From contig NZ_BDAE01000008.1 in NCBI RefSeq assembly GCF_002091675.1, positions 1 through 64,000 of the forward strand: 64,000 nucleotides of DNA, written 5' to 3'. The notes beneath the pieces were generated by a model that saw only the letters and a program-made list of their open reading frames with translations, made no database searches and was not told where the DNA came from. This stretch comes from Pseudomonas luteola NBRC 103146. GTDB lineage: Bacteria > Pseudomonadota > Gammaproteobacteria > Pseudomonadales > Pseudomonadaceae. Made by a program: the position numbers and the translations under genes. Below, one piece after another: positions 18,129 to 27,243 of the stretch (the stretch's first letter is position 1; each line of letters begins with the position of its first letter).

Positions 18129-18941
18129 CTAGCCCTCAGAGACGGCCTGTTCCAACCAGTCGAATACCTCATACAGGCTACCCAGCTCCGATAACATGAG
18201 CGGCACAAGGAAGGATGCGTAAAGCACCATCAAGAACGAAAACAGCAGATTCTTTACCGGGAGAGACAGATCGAATACATGCAGCTGGGGCGCCATACGG
18301 GAGAGATAGGCCAGCATCATGTCAGCCACTAGCAGCGCCACGACAATGGGTGCGATCAGCAACACCCCGATCTGCATCACACGGTCCAGTATCCGCACGA
18401 TCTCCAGCGCCGTGTTTTCTACCACGATCGGGCTAAAGGTCAGGGTCGGCCAGAGGCCATAGCTGCGGTAATACCCATCCACCATGAGCGTAAAGCCCCC
18501 AGACATGAAAAACAGTGTGATCAGGGTAACCGTCAGAAGCGTGGAGGAAATGCTCGTCTCACCGGCGCCCAGTGGATCTACCAATTGGGCCATGGTAGAC
18601 CCACGCTGAAGATCGACCAGCTCACCTGCAACCTCTGCAGCCCAGAACGGAATACCGAAGGCAAGACCAATCACCAAGCCAATCGCCATTTCCTTGATCA
18701 GTAACCCTGCAATGGCAAAACCAGTCGGTGCGTCTGCCAGCGAAAGCCCGGCATAGATGACTGGCGCCACCGGAATGGCCAGCACGACGGCTACTGCCGA
18801 ACGGATCATGCCGGTCAATCCCAGGCGATTGAATGCCGGACTGATGACGACCATGCCCAACGCCCGTGCCACTGCCAGGCCAAAGGCCGCGAGGAAGGGG
18901 TAGACATAGTCCAGAAGCGCCTGGGCAACGGCAAAATTCAC
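18129..18941 (-). CDS. sctT: T3SS export-apparatus protein SctT (RhcT/HrcT)
   Basis: A 270-residue protein with about eight hydrophobic helices, homologous to FliR/SpaR/YscT. Recognisable segments include VGLAFGIPFWAAEVAGELVD and LQRGSTMAQLVDPLGAGETS, which is the conserved cytoplasmic-side loop of SctT. It forms the export-gate core with SctR and SctS at the centre of the basal body. It lies between sctS and sctU with short gaps (9 and 33 bp), in the conserved order. Confidence 0.95.
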   Translation of the reverse strand: MNFAVAQALLDYVYPFLAAFGLAVARALGMVVISPAFNRLGLTGMIRSAVAVVLAIPVAPVIYAGLSLADAPTGFAIAGLLIKEMAIGLVIGLAFGIPFWAAEVAGELVDLQRGSTMAQLVDPLGAGETSISSTLLTVTLITLFFMSGGFTLMVDGYYRSYGLWPTLTFSPIVVENTALEIVRILDRVMQIGVLLIAPIVVALLVADMMLAYLSRMAPQLHVFDLSLPVKNLLFSFLMVLYASFLVPLMLSELGSLYEVFDWLEQAVSEG

Positions 18942-18950
18942 GTCAGTGCC

Positions 18951-19220
18951 TTACCGTGTCCAGGCTGCGAAATTATCGAGCATCCGTTCGGCCAACTGCC
19001 CCACTTGCCCGGCCAGAAGCGGGCCGACCAGGATCAGCACAAGCAGCACAGCCACCAGCTTAACGGCCTGCGGCAGCGTTTGATCCTGAATCTGTGTAAG
19101 AGCCTGCATGAGCCCTACCCCAAAGCCGATCACGATGGCGACGATCAGGGCTGGCGCCGACAGGAGCAACACGGTAAGCAGTGACTCCTTCATCAAGGAA
19201 AGAAACAGATCTTGTCCCAC
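18951..19220 (-). CDS. sctS: T3SS export-apparatus protein SctS (RhcS/HrcS)
   Basis: An 89-residue FliQ/SpaQ homologue with two membrane helices. The first runs around LLSAPALIVAIVIGFGVG and is followed by LMQALTQIQDQTLPQAVKLV, the most conserved stretch in the family. Length is typical (86-90). It starts one base after the sctR stop, so the two are tightly coupled. Confidence 0.95.
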   Translation of the reverse strand: MGQDLFLSLMKESLLTVLLLSAPALIVAIVIGFGVGLMQALTQIQDQTLPQAVKLVAVLLVLILVGPLLAGQVGQLAERMLDNFAAWTR

Positions 19221-19221
19221 C

Positions 19222-19878
19222 TCAGCCTCCGTAACTCATGATCAATCCGTGCATCAGGCGTGACCATCCTTCAACCGCCACGAACAGGAAAATTTTCAGG
19301 GGAATGGAAATCAACGTAGGCGACACCATCATCATGCCCATGGCCATGAGGGCATTGGAGACGATCAGGTCAATCACCAGAAACGGGATATATAAAAGAA
19401 AGCCGATCTCAAATGCGCGGGTCAGCTCCGAACTGACAAAGGCGGGAATGAGTACAACCAGATCATCGTCCCGTAAGTCTGCCCGCGCTTCCTCCGACCA
19501 GATGCTCTCTGTCGCCTGCATGAAGAATGCGCGCTCATTATCATTGGCGAACCTCGAAAGATGGTTCTGCAATGGCTGGCGAAGCGCTCCAGCGGCTGCT
19601 TTGACACCGTCCACGCTCTCCAAACTGATCGGTTGATGCTCCAGCTGCCGGTACATCTCACCTACCAGCGGAGTGGTCACATACACGGTCAGAATCAAAG
19701 CAATACCGTACAAGACGAGGTTCGGCGGCGTTTGCTGAATGCCCAAGGCATTGCGGATCAGAAACAAGACGACAGAGATCTTGAGAAATCCCGTCATCGT
19801 GACGACTGCAAGCGGAACCAGCCCGATCGTCGCAACAACAATGATGATCTCAATCAGGTTGGGCTGAAATTCATCCAT
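19222..19878 (-). CDS. sctR: T3SS export-apparatus protein SctR (RhcR/HrcR)
   Basis: A 218-residue FliP/SpaP homologue. It has the LVPLAVVTMTGFLKISVVLFLIRNALG and QQTPPNLVLYGIALILT segments (named by function as helices 1 and 2) and the C-terminal signature GMMMVSPTLISIPLKIFLFV. It assembles as a pentamer to form the export gate. Its start overlaps the sctQ stop by 8 bases. Confidence 0.95.
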   Translation of the reverse strand: MDEFQPNLIEIIIVVATIGLVPLAVVTMTGFLKISVVLFLIRNALGIQQTPPNLVLYGIALILTVYVTTPLVGEMYRQLEHQPISLESVDGVKAAAGALRQPLQNHLSRFANDNERAFFMQATESIWSEEARADLRDDDLVVLIPAFVSSELTRAFEIGFLLYIPFLVIDLIVSNALMAMGMMMVSPTLISIPLKIFLFVAVEGWSRLMHGLIMSYGG

Positions 19879-20137
19879 GTGTTGATAGGCTCGTGATCCG
19901 TACGCCTAGCCCTTCGCCAATCCTGACCAAGGTACCGCGGCCGAGTCGGCGGCCGTTCACAGTGATCTCAACGGCCTCATCAGTCGAGTCCGGAAACGCA
20001 AGGATGCTCCCCTCCGATAGCGCCTTGACCTCACCTAGCGGCAACTCCAGCCGCCCCGCCTCACATACCAATGTAATAGGCACCTCCCCTAATGGATCAT
20101 CCTCGGCGGTTGTTTTATGCATGGACGTATCACTCAT
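19871..20137 (-). CDS. Probable internal product SctQ-C (SpoA domain alone)
   Basis: Within sctQ an in-frame ATG at 20137 is preceded by TAAGGAATGGGAC, which puts AAGGA 7 bases from the start. The 88-residue product would contain only the SpoA domain. Internal initiation giving a short SctQ-C is established for YscQ, SpaO and Spa33, where the short form joins the full-length protein in the sorting platform. Here it is inferred from the ribosome site and frame only. Confidence 0.6.
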   Translation of the reverse strand: MSDTSMHKTTAEDDPLGEVPITLVCEAGRLELPLGEVKALSEGSILAFPDSTDEAVEITVNGRRLGRGTLVRIGEGLGVRITSLSTHG

Positions 20138-20911
20138 GTCCCATTCCTTACTGACAGACGTTAAAACCAATCCGGTTTGCAGCTGGTATCCCGAGGCCAC
20201 TACTGCCAGAGACGCCCTGAGCCGGTTTTCAACCGATATCCAGGCGCCCTGGTTCGAGCGCAGCATCACCACATCACCAAGCTGCAAACCTTGCAGTTCA
20301 CTCAGGCGCACCTGCTGGCTGCCGATGCAGAGCGTTACGGGGAGCCGCAGCTGAGAAAGAGGCAAATCACTGGCAGGAAATGTTTGATCGAGGCATGGCA
20401 AGAGCGGACTAAGGGTTGTGGCTGAAAGATCCAGCATCACGGGATAGGTCTTGTCCCGCAGCGTTACCTGAAACGAGAGCCGTATGGGATGAGGAATGTC
20501 CACGAGACCGGCTGCGAACCGAATGGGGAATCCGGTGGATTGCTCAATGGGCTGAATAGAGGTCAGGAGCGCCTGCTCGATCAGCAAGGCCCGAAAACGC
20601 GCTGGAGCGCCGATGCCCTCCAGTAGCGCTCCGCCAAGTGCCTGAGCCAGCGATGATGGCAGCTGCAGACAGGCTGGCTGCTCATCGAACATGAGCGGAA
20701 ACGACAAGGCGGACTGGATGGGCTGGGAGTTCCATGCAAGCCGAACGCTGACGGGATGACCTGTAATCTTTCCCTGCCAGTCTTCACGCGAGCGATACAC
20801 ACGATTGGCAAGCCTGACGTCTTCGAGTGTGACAAGGGGAAACACCAGAGGGGCAACCTCTTCACTCGTGCAAAACTCATCAACAGCTGATGTATCGGTC
20901 ATCCACATCAC
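19871..20911 (-). CDS. sctQ: T3SS cytoplasmic ring protein SctQ (RhcQ/HrcQ)
   Basis: A 346-residue SctQ protein of the sorting platform. The N-terminal two thirds is poorly conserved, as usual. The C-terminal SpoA/FliN domain spans about residues 270-345 (GEVPITLVCEAGRLELPLGEV, then VEITVNGRRLGRGTLVRIGE). An in-frame ATG at 20137 (residue 259) carries its own strong ribosome site, suggesting a separate 88-residue C-terminal product. The start overlaps the sctO stop (ATGA). Confidence 0.92.
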   Translation of the reverse strand: MMWMTDTSAVDEFCTSEEVAPLVFPLVTLEDVRLANRVYRSREDWQGKITGHPVSVRLAWNSQPIQSALSFPLMFDEQPACLQLPSSLAQALGGALLEGIGAPARFRALLIEQALLTSIQPIEQSTGFPIRFAAGLVDIPHPIRLSFQVTLRDKTYPVMLDLSATTLSPLLPCLDQTFPASDLPLSQLRLPVTLCIGSQQVRLSELQGLQLGDVVMLRSNQGAWISVENRLRASLAVVASGYQLQTGLVLTSVSKEWDMSDTSMHKTTAEDDPLGEVPITLVCEAGRLELPLGEVKALSEGSILAFPDSTDEAVEITVNGRRLGRGTLVRIGEGLGVRITSLSTHG

Positions 20912-21390
20912 GGGGTCTTCCTGGCTTGCGGGCGATCTTCCGTCTCGATATCAGCCTGCATCTCTTCTGCAAGACGCACGTTTTTATGCTCATTGGCCAG
21001 TAGAAGGCTGACGGCCTGCCTCGCTTTCCAGCACTGGTTACGCGTCTGCAGGGCTTCGCTACGCCTGAGCAGCGCCATGGCATGCTGCTCGTCCAGTCGG
21101 CGGAGTTCGTCCTCCAGATCCATCCGACGGCCGGTCAATACCTTGAGCGCCTCGTCCACCTGCTGTACTTCACGATGCCCAAAGGCTCCATGAGCCAGAG
21201 TAGCCATCAGCTGCGCCTCCTGCTGACGCTGGTCGACGCAATGGGCGTGATGCTGTTTCCGGGCATTTGCAGCAGCCTCCTGCGCCTCGCTGGAGCGCTG
21301 TGTAGCAGCTGCCAGTGCTGCCATGGCACGTTCTTCACGCCGTGTGCGCAACGCAATCAACACATTCAGACGGCTTCTGGAATGGGTCAT
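20908..21390 (-). CDS. sctO: T3SS stalk protein SctO (Y4yJ-like)
   Basis: A 160-residue protein, almost wholly charged alpha-helix, forming a long two-stranded coiled coil ([20 protein letters not shown], later [20 protein letters not shown]). SctO/FliJ stalk proteins insert into the ATPase ring and contact SctV. Sequence conservation is low, so the call rests on size, coiled-coil character and its fixed position between sctN and sctQ, as for y4yJ in rhizobia. Both ends overlap neighbours by four bases. Confidence 0.85.
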   Translation of the reverse strand: MTHSRSRLNVLIALRTRREERAMAALAAATQRSSEAQEAAANARKQHHAHCVDQRQQEAQLMATLAHGAFGHREVQQVDEALKVLTGRRMDLEDELRRLDEQHAMALLRRSEALQTRNQCWKARQAVSLLLANEHKNVRLAEEMQADIETEDRPQARKTP

Positions 21391-22736
21391 GATGCAAGGC
21401 TCGCCAAGCGCCGCACGGTTTCGGCGAACGCCGCGCGTTCCTCGGTAGGCTGCCGTAAAAAGGCTTCGATCGCGCCCTGTTGCGCAATGGCCTGATCTGT
21501 CATGGCGTCGCTGCCAGTCGTGTATTCACCCACCTTGAGCAGCAACTCTATGTCGGCATAGCGCGCCATCAGTTCACGTACCTGGCCCGCCCATCGGCGG
21601 TGCGCCTCGGACGCAACCGTGTCCATCAAACGGCTACGACTACGCAACACATCGATGGCTGGAAAATGATTGCGTTGCGCCAACTCTGCACTCAGCACGA
21701 TGTGTCCATCCAGAATGGACTTGGTTTCTTCGGCGACGGGATCAAGGGTGCCGTCCCCTTCAGTCAGGACGGTATACAACGCGGTGATCGTTCCGTGCTG
21801 CCCGGGGCCGGCCCGTTCGAGCAGCCGTGGCAATGCGGCAAAGAAGGATGGCGGGTAGCCTCGTCGAGTAGGCGGCTCCCCTGCCGCCAGGCCGATCTCC
21901 CGCTGCGCACGGGCATACCGGGTAATGCTGTCCATGAGCAGCAATACATTCTTGCCCTGGTCACGGTAATACTCGGCAACGCTGGTCGCCACGTAGGCGG
22001 CCTTGACGCGCTCAATGGCAGGCCGATCCGAGGTAGCCACCACCGCTACGGTACGCGTCCGTGCCCGCCTGCCCAATTGAACATCCAGCAGTTCGCGTAC
22101 TTCGCGGCCACGCTCGCCAATCAATCCCAGAACAATGATGTCCGCCTCGGTGCCTTTGACAATACTGGCCAACAGAGAAGACTTGCCGATACCGGGCTCA
22201 CCAAAAATCCCGACGCGCTGACCCCGGGCAACCGTCATGAGTCCATCAATGGCGCGAATACCTAATTGTAAGGGCTCCTTGATCAGGCTTCGCTCGAACG
22301 GCGCTGGCGGCTCGGCCTGAAGCGGATAGCGGCGCGTATCATGCCCATCAGCTGTTCCTTCGACACGATCCAGCCGCTCGCCGGTCGGACTGATAACCGC
22401 ACCGAGCAAATGGTCACCTACGGTGATTGTCATCGCCTGACCGGTGGAGATGACTTCTGTCCGGGTCGACATACCCTCCAACTCACCCACCGGTGTCAGC
22501 AGCGCCTCGTCATGCTCGAAGCCGATGACTTCAGCGGGGATCGTGCGTCCCGTGAGCGGGTCGCGCAGGTAGCAAAGTTCGCCAACCCGCGCCTGGGTCA
22601 ACATGGCATGCACCATGATCCCGCGAATACACTTCACACGTCCGCGTACCGGACGCGCCTCTGCCCGATCCAGGCGCGCCTTCAAGCTGGGGATAATCGT
22701 CTGGAGATCTAACGTTTCCAACACCGACTCCTGCAT
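21387..22736 (-). CDS. sctN: T3SS ATPase SctN (RhcN/HrcN)
   Basis: A 449-residue F1-beta-like hexameric ATPase. It has the Walker A motif [11 protein letters not shown], the Walker B strand [18 protein letters not shown], and the family signature [25 protein letters not shown] (split: [10 protein letters not shown] then LLERAGPG). An N-terminal beta-barrel domain precedes the ATPase core and a C-terminal helical domain follows. It unfolds and releases substrates from chaperones at the base of the injectisome. Start and stop overlap sctL (1 base) and sctO (4 bases). Confidence 0.96.
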   Translation of the reverse strand: MQESVLETLDLQTIIPSLKARLDRAEARPVRGRVKCIRGIMVHAMLTQARVGELCYLRDPLTGRTIPAEVIGFEHDEALLTPVGELEGMSTRTEVISTGQAMTITVGDHLLGAVISPTGERLDRVEGTADGHDTRRYPLQAEPPAPFERSLIKEPLQLGIRAIDGLMTVARGQRVGIFGEPGIGKSSLLASIVKGTEADIIVLGLIGERGREVRELLDVQLGRRARTRTVAVVATSDRPAIERVKAAYVATSVAEYYRDQGKNVLLLMDSITRYARAQREIGLAAGEPPTRRGYPPSFFAALPRLLERAGPGQHGTITALYTVLTEGDGTLDPVAEETKSILDGHIVLSAELAQRNHFPAIDVLRSRSRLMDTVASEAHRRWAGQVRELMARYADIELLLKVGEYTTGSDAMTDQAIAQQGAIEAFLRQPTEERAAFAETVRRLASLAS

Positions 22737-23329
22737 TACACCGCCTCAGACTCACCAGGGCTGACCAAGGCGATACGAAGCGCCTCCAGTTGCATGTCCA
22801 GGCTGGCATCCACCACAGCGACAGGACTGGCGATAACGCATTGAGTCGCTGTGAGCTGGGCATCGGGCTCGACGCGAAACGAGGCTGATGGTCCAGCCCC
22901 CTCCAGCAGCATTGCTTCCACGTGGGCCACATGCTCTGGCGCTACCCTCACGGTTATTGTGTGCTGACCGCGAAAGGTCGTCAGGGCTTCGCGAGCGAGA
23001 CGGGCCACCAGCTCGCCGGGCTCAAACTGGCCCAGAACGCGGCGGACCACATCCAGAGCGAGGTCGGTCAAAGCCTCCGGCAGACTGGCCAGATACCGGT
23101 CCATCTGGTGGGTGGTATTCACCAGGATCTTGTTTGCCGCCTCGATGCCGGCGCGCTGGCCTTCAGCGTAGCCTTGAGTGCGGGCGGCATCGACTTGCGC
23201 CTGTGTACTGGCCAGCAGGGCATCCGCTTCCTGTCGGGCCTGCTCGAGAAACGTGTAGCCATCCATCCATTGGGCGGCCTCAGCTTGCCGAAGAATGGTT
23301 TGGGTAGGTTGACGGGGCAGTTCGCTCAA
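22736..23329 (-). CDS. sctL: T3SS ATPase regulator SctL (NolV-like)
   Basis: A 197-residue FliH/SctL-family stator protein. An N-terminal Gln/Ala-rich helix ([27 protein letters not shown]) leads into the C-terminal domain with [28 protein letters not shown], given here as key pieces VVRRVLGQ and ALTTFRG. It links the ATPase to the SctQ pods. Position between sctK and sctN matches nolV in rhizobia. Confidence 0.88.
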   Translation of the reverse strand: MSELPRQPTQTILRQAEAAQWMDGYTFLEQARQEADALLASTQAQVDAARTQGYAEGQRAGIEAANKILVNTTHQMDRYLASLPEALTDLALDVVRRVLGQFEPGELVARLAREALTTFRGQHTITVRVAPEHVAHVEAMLLEGAGPSASFRVEPDAQLTATQCVIASPVAVVDASLDMQLEALRIALVSPGESEAV

Positions 23330-23997
23330 GAAGCCTTCCTCACTGTTGCATAGGCCTGAACGTGCGGCGCTATACGCCTGACGATGGCGGGCCCGCGTTG
23401 CAGCAGGTCCGTCGAAAGTGCGCGGCTGTAGACAGGCTCATCCGTCGCCTTCAGTCGCAGCCAGGCGGCGAGCGAGGTAGGTTGAGCAGCCAGCCAGGCG
23501 GCGATACAGGCCTCTCCATCCAACTGAACGGCCCGCTCCAGTTCATCGAGATCGGTCAAAACGGTGGAGGTGCTGGCCAGATCGGCATTGGTTACGGCCA
23601 GGGCGAATAAGTCCTCACCAAAGCGCGCTTTCAGCGTACGCAAGGCCGACGCTCTGATCTCCTGGGTGAAGGAGCGTCCATGAAGGACCACACCACACGG
23701 CACCACCAGTGCAGCAAAGTGTTCCGGCGCCAGTAACGCAATGGCCAAGTCCTCTTCAACGGGCGGCTCTACCTCATTTAACGGTGGCAGCGCGAAGTGA
23801 TCCTGGAACAAACGCTCAAGTCGAGACTGAAACCGTTGTTCGGCCTGGATGGCGGCCACGATGGAATACTCGCCCCACTCACTGAAGCACTCAGCAACGT
23901 GCTTGTCGTGTACGAAGCGCAAAGGGTTGGTCTTGAAGAGGTTCCACCCGTTTTCACCACGAAACAACGGCAGTTCTGCAGACTGTGTCAGGCTCAT
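23326..23997 (-). CDS. sctK: T3SS sorting-platform protein SctK (NolU-like)
   Basis: A 223-residue cytoplasmic protein. Low similarity is the norm for SctK; recognisable features are the N-terminal NPLRFVHDKHVAECF and a central HGRSFTQEIRASALRTLKARFG segment. It sits between sctJ and sctL, the position of nolU in Sinorhizobium. The start is fixed by the four-base ATGA overlap with the sctJ stop. SctK connects the SctQ pods to the cytoplasmic face of SctD. Confidence 0.82.
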   Translation of the reverse strand: MSLTQSAELPLFRGENGWNLFKTNPLRFVHDKHVAECFSEWGEYSIVAAIQAEQRFQSRLERLFQDHFALPPLNEVEPPVEEDLAIALLAPEHFAALVVPCGVVLHGRSFTQEIRASALRTLKARFGEDLFALAVTNADLASTSTVLTDLDELERAVQLDGEACIAAWLAAQPTSLAAWLRLKATDEPVYSRALSTDLLQRGPAIVRRIAPHVQAYATVRKAS

Positions 23998-24776
23998 TTC
24001 AATGGCACCAATTCGTAGGGTTGAGTACGCCGGGACTGCCACACCACGTAAACCAGTGAAGTGGCCAGCGCCAGCACGAGGAAAAGCAGCCCGCCCATGA
24101 TCCAAGCGGCCTTGCCGACGTTCGATTGAAGCATCCAGACCCCCATGAACGAAGCCAGGGGTTCGCCCTCTTGGGAGCCTTCGACCCGCTTGACCGCCTC
24201 GACCGGTACGACTGAAACGTTCTGATAAGTCAGGCCCGAAATGCCATTAGCGACCAGGGTCTTGATCTGTGGAATCAGCGGATTGATATCGAGCCCCGGT
24301 TCATACCGGATAAAAACCGATGCGGAAGATGGCGTGACATTGCGTTTAAGCAGGTCATTATCGGGCAATACCACATGCACCCGGGCCGACAGCACTCCAT
24401 CGACCTGCGATACGGTATGCGAGAGTTCTTCGCTCAGGGCATAGATCATCTGAGCACGCTCCTGAACAGGCGAAGACACCAGCCCATTGCTCTTGAATAC
24501 ATCGCCCAGGTTGGCAAAGGATTGCCCTGGCAAGCCGGCTTCGTCGAGGATATGCATGGCCTCGGCAAAGCGTGCCTCGTCTACCTTGACGGTAAGACGG
24601 CCGTCCTTCTGAACGACGCGTTCAGCAGAAATGCCGCGCCGCAACAACTCCGCCACCATGCTGTTCGCATCGCGTTCTGAGAGGTTGGTATACAGGTCCG
24701 TTTTACATCCCTGCAGCAACGCCATCAGCGTGAGCAGTATTACCGCTTTTGCAAACCATCCGTTCCAACCGGTCAT
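23994..24776 (-). CDS. sctJ: T3SS inner-ring lipoprotein SctJ (RhcJ/HrcJ)
   Basis: A 260-residue YscJ/FliF-family lipoprotein. It has a lipobox (MALLQGC, Cys at about residue 23), two ring-building motifs (YTNLSERDANSMVAELLRRG and SARVHVVLPDNDLL) and a C-terminal membrane helix (AAWIMGGLLFLVLALATSLVYV, residues about 220-242) with a short cytoplasmic tail. It forms the inner MS-like ring with SctD. The start at 24776 is two bases from the sctI stop. Confidence 0.95.
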   Translation of the reverse strand: MTGWNGWFAKAVILLTLMALLQGCKTDLYTNLSERDANSMVAELLRRGISAERVVQKDGRLTVKVDEARFAEAMHILDEAGLPGQSFANLGDVFKSNGLVSSPVQERAQMIYALSEELSHTVSQVDGVLSARVHVVLPDNDLLKRNVTPSSASVFIRYEPGLDINPLIPQIKTLVANGISGLTYQNVSVVPVEAVKRVEGSQEGEPLASFMGVWMLQSNVGKAAWIMGGLLFLVLALATSLVYVVWQSRRTQPYELVPLK

Positions 24777-24777
24777 C

Positions 24778-25179
24778 TTATTGACCACGCAGCAGGGTGT
24801 TGGCCGCCCCGGAAACCTGAGTCGCGCCTCGGACAACCATCTGGGTTTCGATCGAATGATCGAACATGCGGCTCAGTGCGGTGACAACCTTGTCCATCTG
24901 GCTGTCCGGAAGCGCCGTGCCTTCGGCCTGGGGGCTACGGAGCACCGGACTGAAGGTCTGCGTCTGATCGACCCCGCCGTTGGCCCGTTCAGCGAAGCGA
25001 TGGGAACGATCCAGAAAGCCATCCAGCCGCTCTATCAATCCCTGGCTCAGTTGAGCCGGGCTTGCTCCCTGAGGAAGGCCCTGGGCATGCATCGCCATGT
25101 GCTCGAAGAGATTCTGGGCAGCCTGCGCGGCAGGTTCCGGCATAGGCTGCGGGGCTACAGGAGGAATACTGACAGTCAT
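24778..25179 (-). CDS. sctI: T3SS inner rod protein SctI (NolB-like)
   Basis: A 133-residue protein directly upstream of sctJ, the position of nolB in rhizobia. The N-terminus is Pro/Ala rich. The C-terminal amphipathic helix (MFDHSIETQMVVRGATQVSG, then AANTLLRGQ) matches the polymerising end of SctI proteins. It would form the inner rod that joins the export gate to the needle. The start at 25179 has a GGAGATATTC ribosome site; an upstream ATG in frame does not. Confidence 0.82.
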   Translation of the reverse strand: MTVSIPPVAPQPMPEPAAQAAQNLFEHMAMHAQGLPQGASPAQLSQGLIERLDGFLDRSHRFAERANGGVDQTQTFSPVLRSPQAEGTALPDSQMDKVVTALSRMFDHSIETQMVVRGATQVSGAANTLLRGQ

Positions 25180-25223
25180 GAATATCTCCAGACACACATC
25201 GATAATGCACAGGGCCGCCAGAC

Positions 25224-25433
25224 TTACTCGTCCGACATCGCCTCATTCAGGATTTCGTTCGCACGGGGCATGATGATCATCTGCCCGGCGACGGTCACCG
25301 CACCGTCCACTAACTGCTGGGTGAACTCTTCATCGGTCATGCCGGTATCGGACGACTCGAGCGCAGCGTCGAATGTCTGCTCGCTGTTAGTGACGCTGCC
25401 GGTACTGCTGTTATCTATGGGTGCTGTTGCCAT
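25224..25433 (-). CDS. Small acidic T3SS-associated protein, possible secreted subunit
   Basis: A 69-residue acidic protein between sctC1 and sctI. The N-terminal half is Ser/Thr rich and probably disordered. The C-terminal half is helical (EFTQQLVDGAVTVAGQMIIM, PRANEILNEAMSDE). Its start at 25433 has a strong AGGAGAAGG site. Size, position and predicted helical C-terminus fit a needle/rod-type or early secreted T3SS subunit, but no motif fixes the role. It competes with 32936-33097 as the needle candidate. Confidence 0.6.
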   Translation of the reverse strand: MATAPIDNSSTGSVTNSEQTFDAALESSDTGMTDEEFTQQLVDGAVTVAGQMIIMPRANEILNEAMSDE

Positions 25434-25472
25434 GTCCTTCTCCTTGTCTGTGAGGGCCAAAAGGCCAGATGT

Positions 25473-26111
25473 TCAACCCTGTCCGCTAAAGACTTCGGTT
25501 TCCGCGCCGCCCCGAAAGATACGAATGCCCTGGCTTTTTCCCCTCGAAATAACGGGCCTTTCTAGGCCTTCGAGACTGCGCTGCACATAGCCAATGTAGG
25601 CAGGCGGCCCGGATACGCTCAGAACCGAGCGGCCGGGGTTGAGCTGTATCGATACGTTCTCGCCTACCAGGCCTAGCTGGTCGAGCACGCCTCTCAAAGC
25701 CTTCTGATCGAACCGGCGGGTATCGATGACCTGACTGATCAGCTCGCGGTTGGCGTTCACATGCAGGGCGCTGCCGTCGTAGTACCAGACCAGCCCCTGG
25801 GTGGCGCTGATACGCGAGAGAAATTCACCCGCGTGCTCCGCCCGCACATGGCCCTGTACCCGGCCCTTGACCTGATCGGACAAGACCACGGGCAATGACA
25901 GATTGCGGCCGAACTCCATCAGTACGCCGCGTACATCCTGATCAATCACAACGTAGTGATAGGGCTGGTCCAGCCAGACAGGTTTCTCTGTCTGTGCCCA
26001 GCCATCAAGCACCACCCCTGCAAGCGCAAGCAGGCAACACAGTGAACGTAAACAGCGAGCGGTAAAAACAGGCAACGGCATGGCTTGCTCGTTCTTCTTC
26101 ATCTCTTCCAT
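25473..26111 (-). CDS. T3SS secretin N-terminal half SctC1 (RhcC1-like)
   Basis: A 212-residue exported protein. A signal peptide (LRSLCCLLALAGVVLDGWA) is followed by the N0 domain (YHYVVIDQDVRGVLMEFGRN, SLPVVLSDQVKGRVQG) and an N1-like domain (LRGVLDQLGLVGENVSI; LSVSGPPAYIGYVQRSLEGL). The membrane-inserting secretin domain is absent: the frame ends 30 residues after N1. This is the split-secretin form seen as RhcC1 in rhizobia; the membrane half is at 27623-29020. The start is uncertain among ATGs at 26111, 26102 and 26084. Confidence 0.85.
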   Translation of the reverse strand: MEEMKKNEQAMPLPVFTARCLRSLCCLLALAGVVLDGWAQTEKPVWLDQPYHYVVIDQDVRGVLMEFGRNLSLPVVLSDQVKGRVQGHVRAEHAGEFLSRISATQGLVWYYDGSALHVNANRELISQVIDTRRFDQKALRGVLDQLGLVGENVSIQLNPGRSVLSVSGPPAYIGYVQRSLEGLERPVISRGKSQGIRIFRGGAETEVFSGQG

Positions 26112-26385
26112 ACCCGGCTCGATGCCACATACGACTCGAACCGATGGCAGACAGTGATCCATCCCTGTACGAAGCAAACCAAACGACGACTCCGGCTTAT
26201 CCTTTATCCAGAACGTTCGGACACTTTCTCGATGCCCCGAGTATGGTGAGGCTTTGTGACAAGCCCGTTGCAAGTCACCCAATGAGTGTTGTCTGTATCA
26301 CAGAACCAGGGCGGTACAGGACAAGCCTCAAACACAGCCGGGCGCTGTCATCGCGCTGTCATGTTTGTCCGGCCAAATGCGCAGG

Positions 26386-27210
26386 ATGTGGCTCTTTGCA
26401 GTCAAAACATGGAGTGTGATTTTGCCTACCTCCCGCCCTACCCGGCTCGCCCTGGCTGTTTTGTGCTCCTGGCTGGCCGGTTGCAGCTCTGCACCTTCCA
26501 ATCCCCACTCTGATCTTCAGCTGGACAAACTGGCATCCGACATCGAACGCCGGGGCGACCCTGCCACCGCGTCGGCCCTGTATGCACGCGCGGCTCAACA
26601 GCAGCAGGACGCTCCCGCGTTCATTCGTCTGGGTAATGCCCGGCTTGGCAGCGGAGATGCCAACGGTGCCGCCCAGGCCTTTCGCGAGGCTTTGATAAAG
26701 GAACCCCATAATCCCGACGCGCTGTTGGGATTTGGTAGTGCTCAGCTACGACTCGGCAACGCCAGCAGTGCGGCCAATGCACTGAAGGAAGTTGCCCCGC
26801 TCAAGAGAACGGCCAGTACCTATAGCAAGCTGGGCACGGCCTACAGTCTGTTGGGCCAGTCAGCCGCAGCGGAAACAGCCTTTTCCAAGGCGCTTGAATT
26901 GGCGCCCGGCAATCTGGACATCCAAAGCAATCAGGCCGTCGCCATGGCATTGGGAGGCTCACCGGATCGTGCCGTCACACGGCTGCGTGAAGTCACCCGC
27001 TCCCCTCTGGCCATGCCAGGCCATTACCGCAACCTGCTTCTGGCACTGGTACTGGCCGGTCACGAGCAGGAGGCTACGGGCTTGGTCATTCCCCAAACGA
27101 CACCGGCTCAAAAAGCCCGGCTGCTCGAACAGGCCCGGCAGATCAAGTCCCTGCGCGACCCGATGCAACGCGCCCAGGCGGTAGGGCTTATCGCCACTCA
27201 TCCCAATTAA
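26386..27210 (+). CDS. TPR lipoprotein, TadD-like, beside split secretin genes
   Basis: A protein of about 274 residues on the opposite strand to all other secretion genes. A hydrophobic stretch ending in the lipobox CSWLAGC suggests an outer-membrane lipoprotein. It is followed by several tetratricopeptide repeats (FIRLGNARLGSGDANGAAQA, LLGFGSAQLRLGNASSAANA, YSKLGTAYSLLGQSAAAETA). This resembles TadD/PilF pilotins that help secretin assembly. A GTG at 26416 would give a shorter signal peptide and may be the true start. It sits exactly between the two secretin halves. Confidence 0.8.
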   Translation: MWLFAVKTWSVILPTSRPTRLALAVLCSWLAGCSSAPSNPHSDLQLDKLASDIERRGDPATASALYARAAQQQQDAPAFIRLGNARLGSGDANGAAQAFREALIKEPHNPDALLGFGSAQLRLGNASSAANALKEVAPLKRTASTYSKLGTAYSLLGQSAAAETAFSKALELAPGNLDIQSNQAVAMALGGSPDRAVTRLREVTRSPLAMPGHYRNLLLALVLAGHEQEATGLVIPQTTPAQKARLLEQARQIKSLRDPMQRAQAVGLIATHPN

Positions 27211-27216
27211 AAATGC

Positions 27217-27237
27217 TCGCCAGATCTGATCTGACGA
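27217..27237. terminator. Possible bidirectional hairpin between convergent genes
   Basis: TCGCCAGATC-T-GATCTGACGA is an inverted repeat in the 33-bp gap between the TPR gene (plus) and the lipoprotein gene (minus). AAAA precedes it on the plus strand, which becomes TTTT after the hairpin for minus-strand transcription. The stem is short and contains a mismatch. Confidence 0.4.
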
Positions 27238-27243
27238 ACATCA

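Noticed and set aside
26112-26385. Search for hrp-box or sigma-54 promoter in the T3SS divergent region
   Set aside because: No convincing GGAACC-n15/16-CCAC or TGGC-n8-TGC pair was found by eye in this gap.
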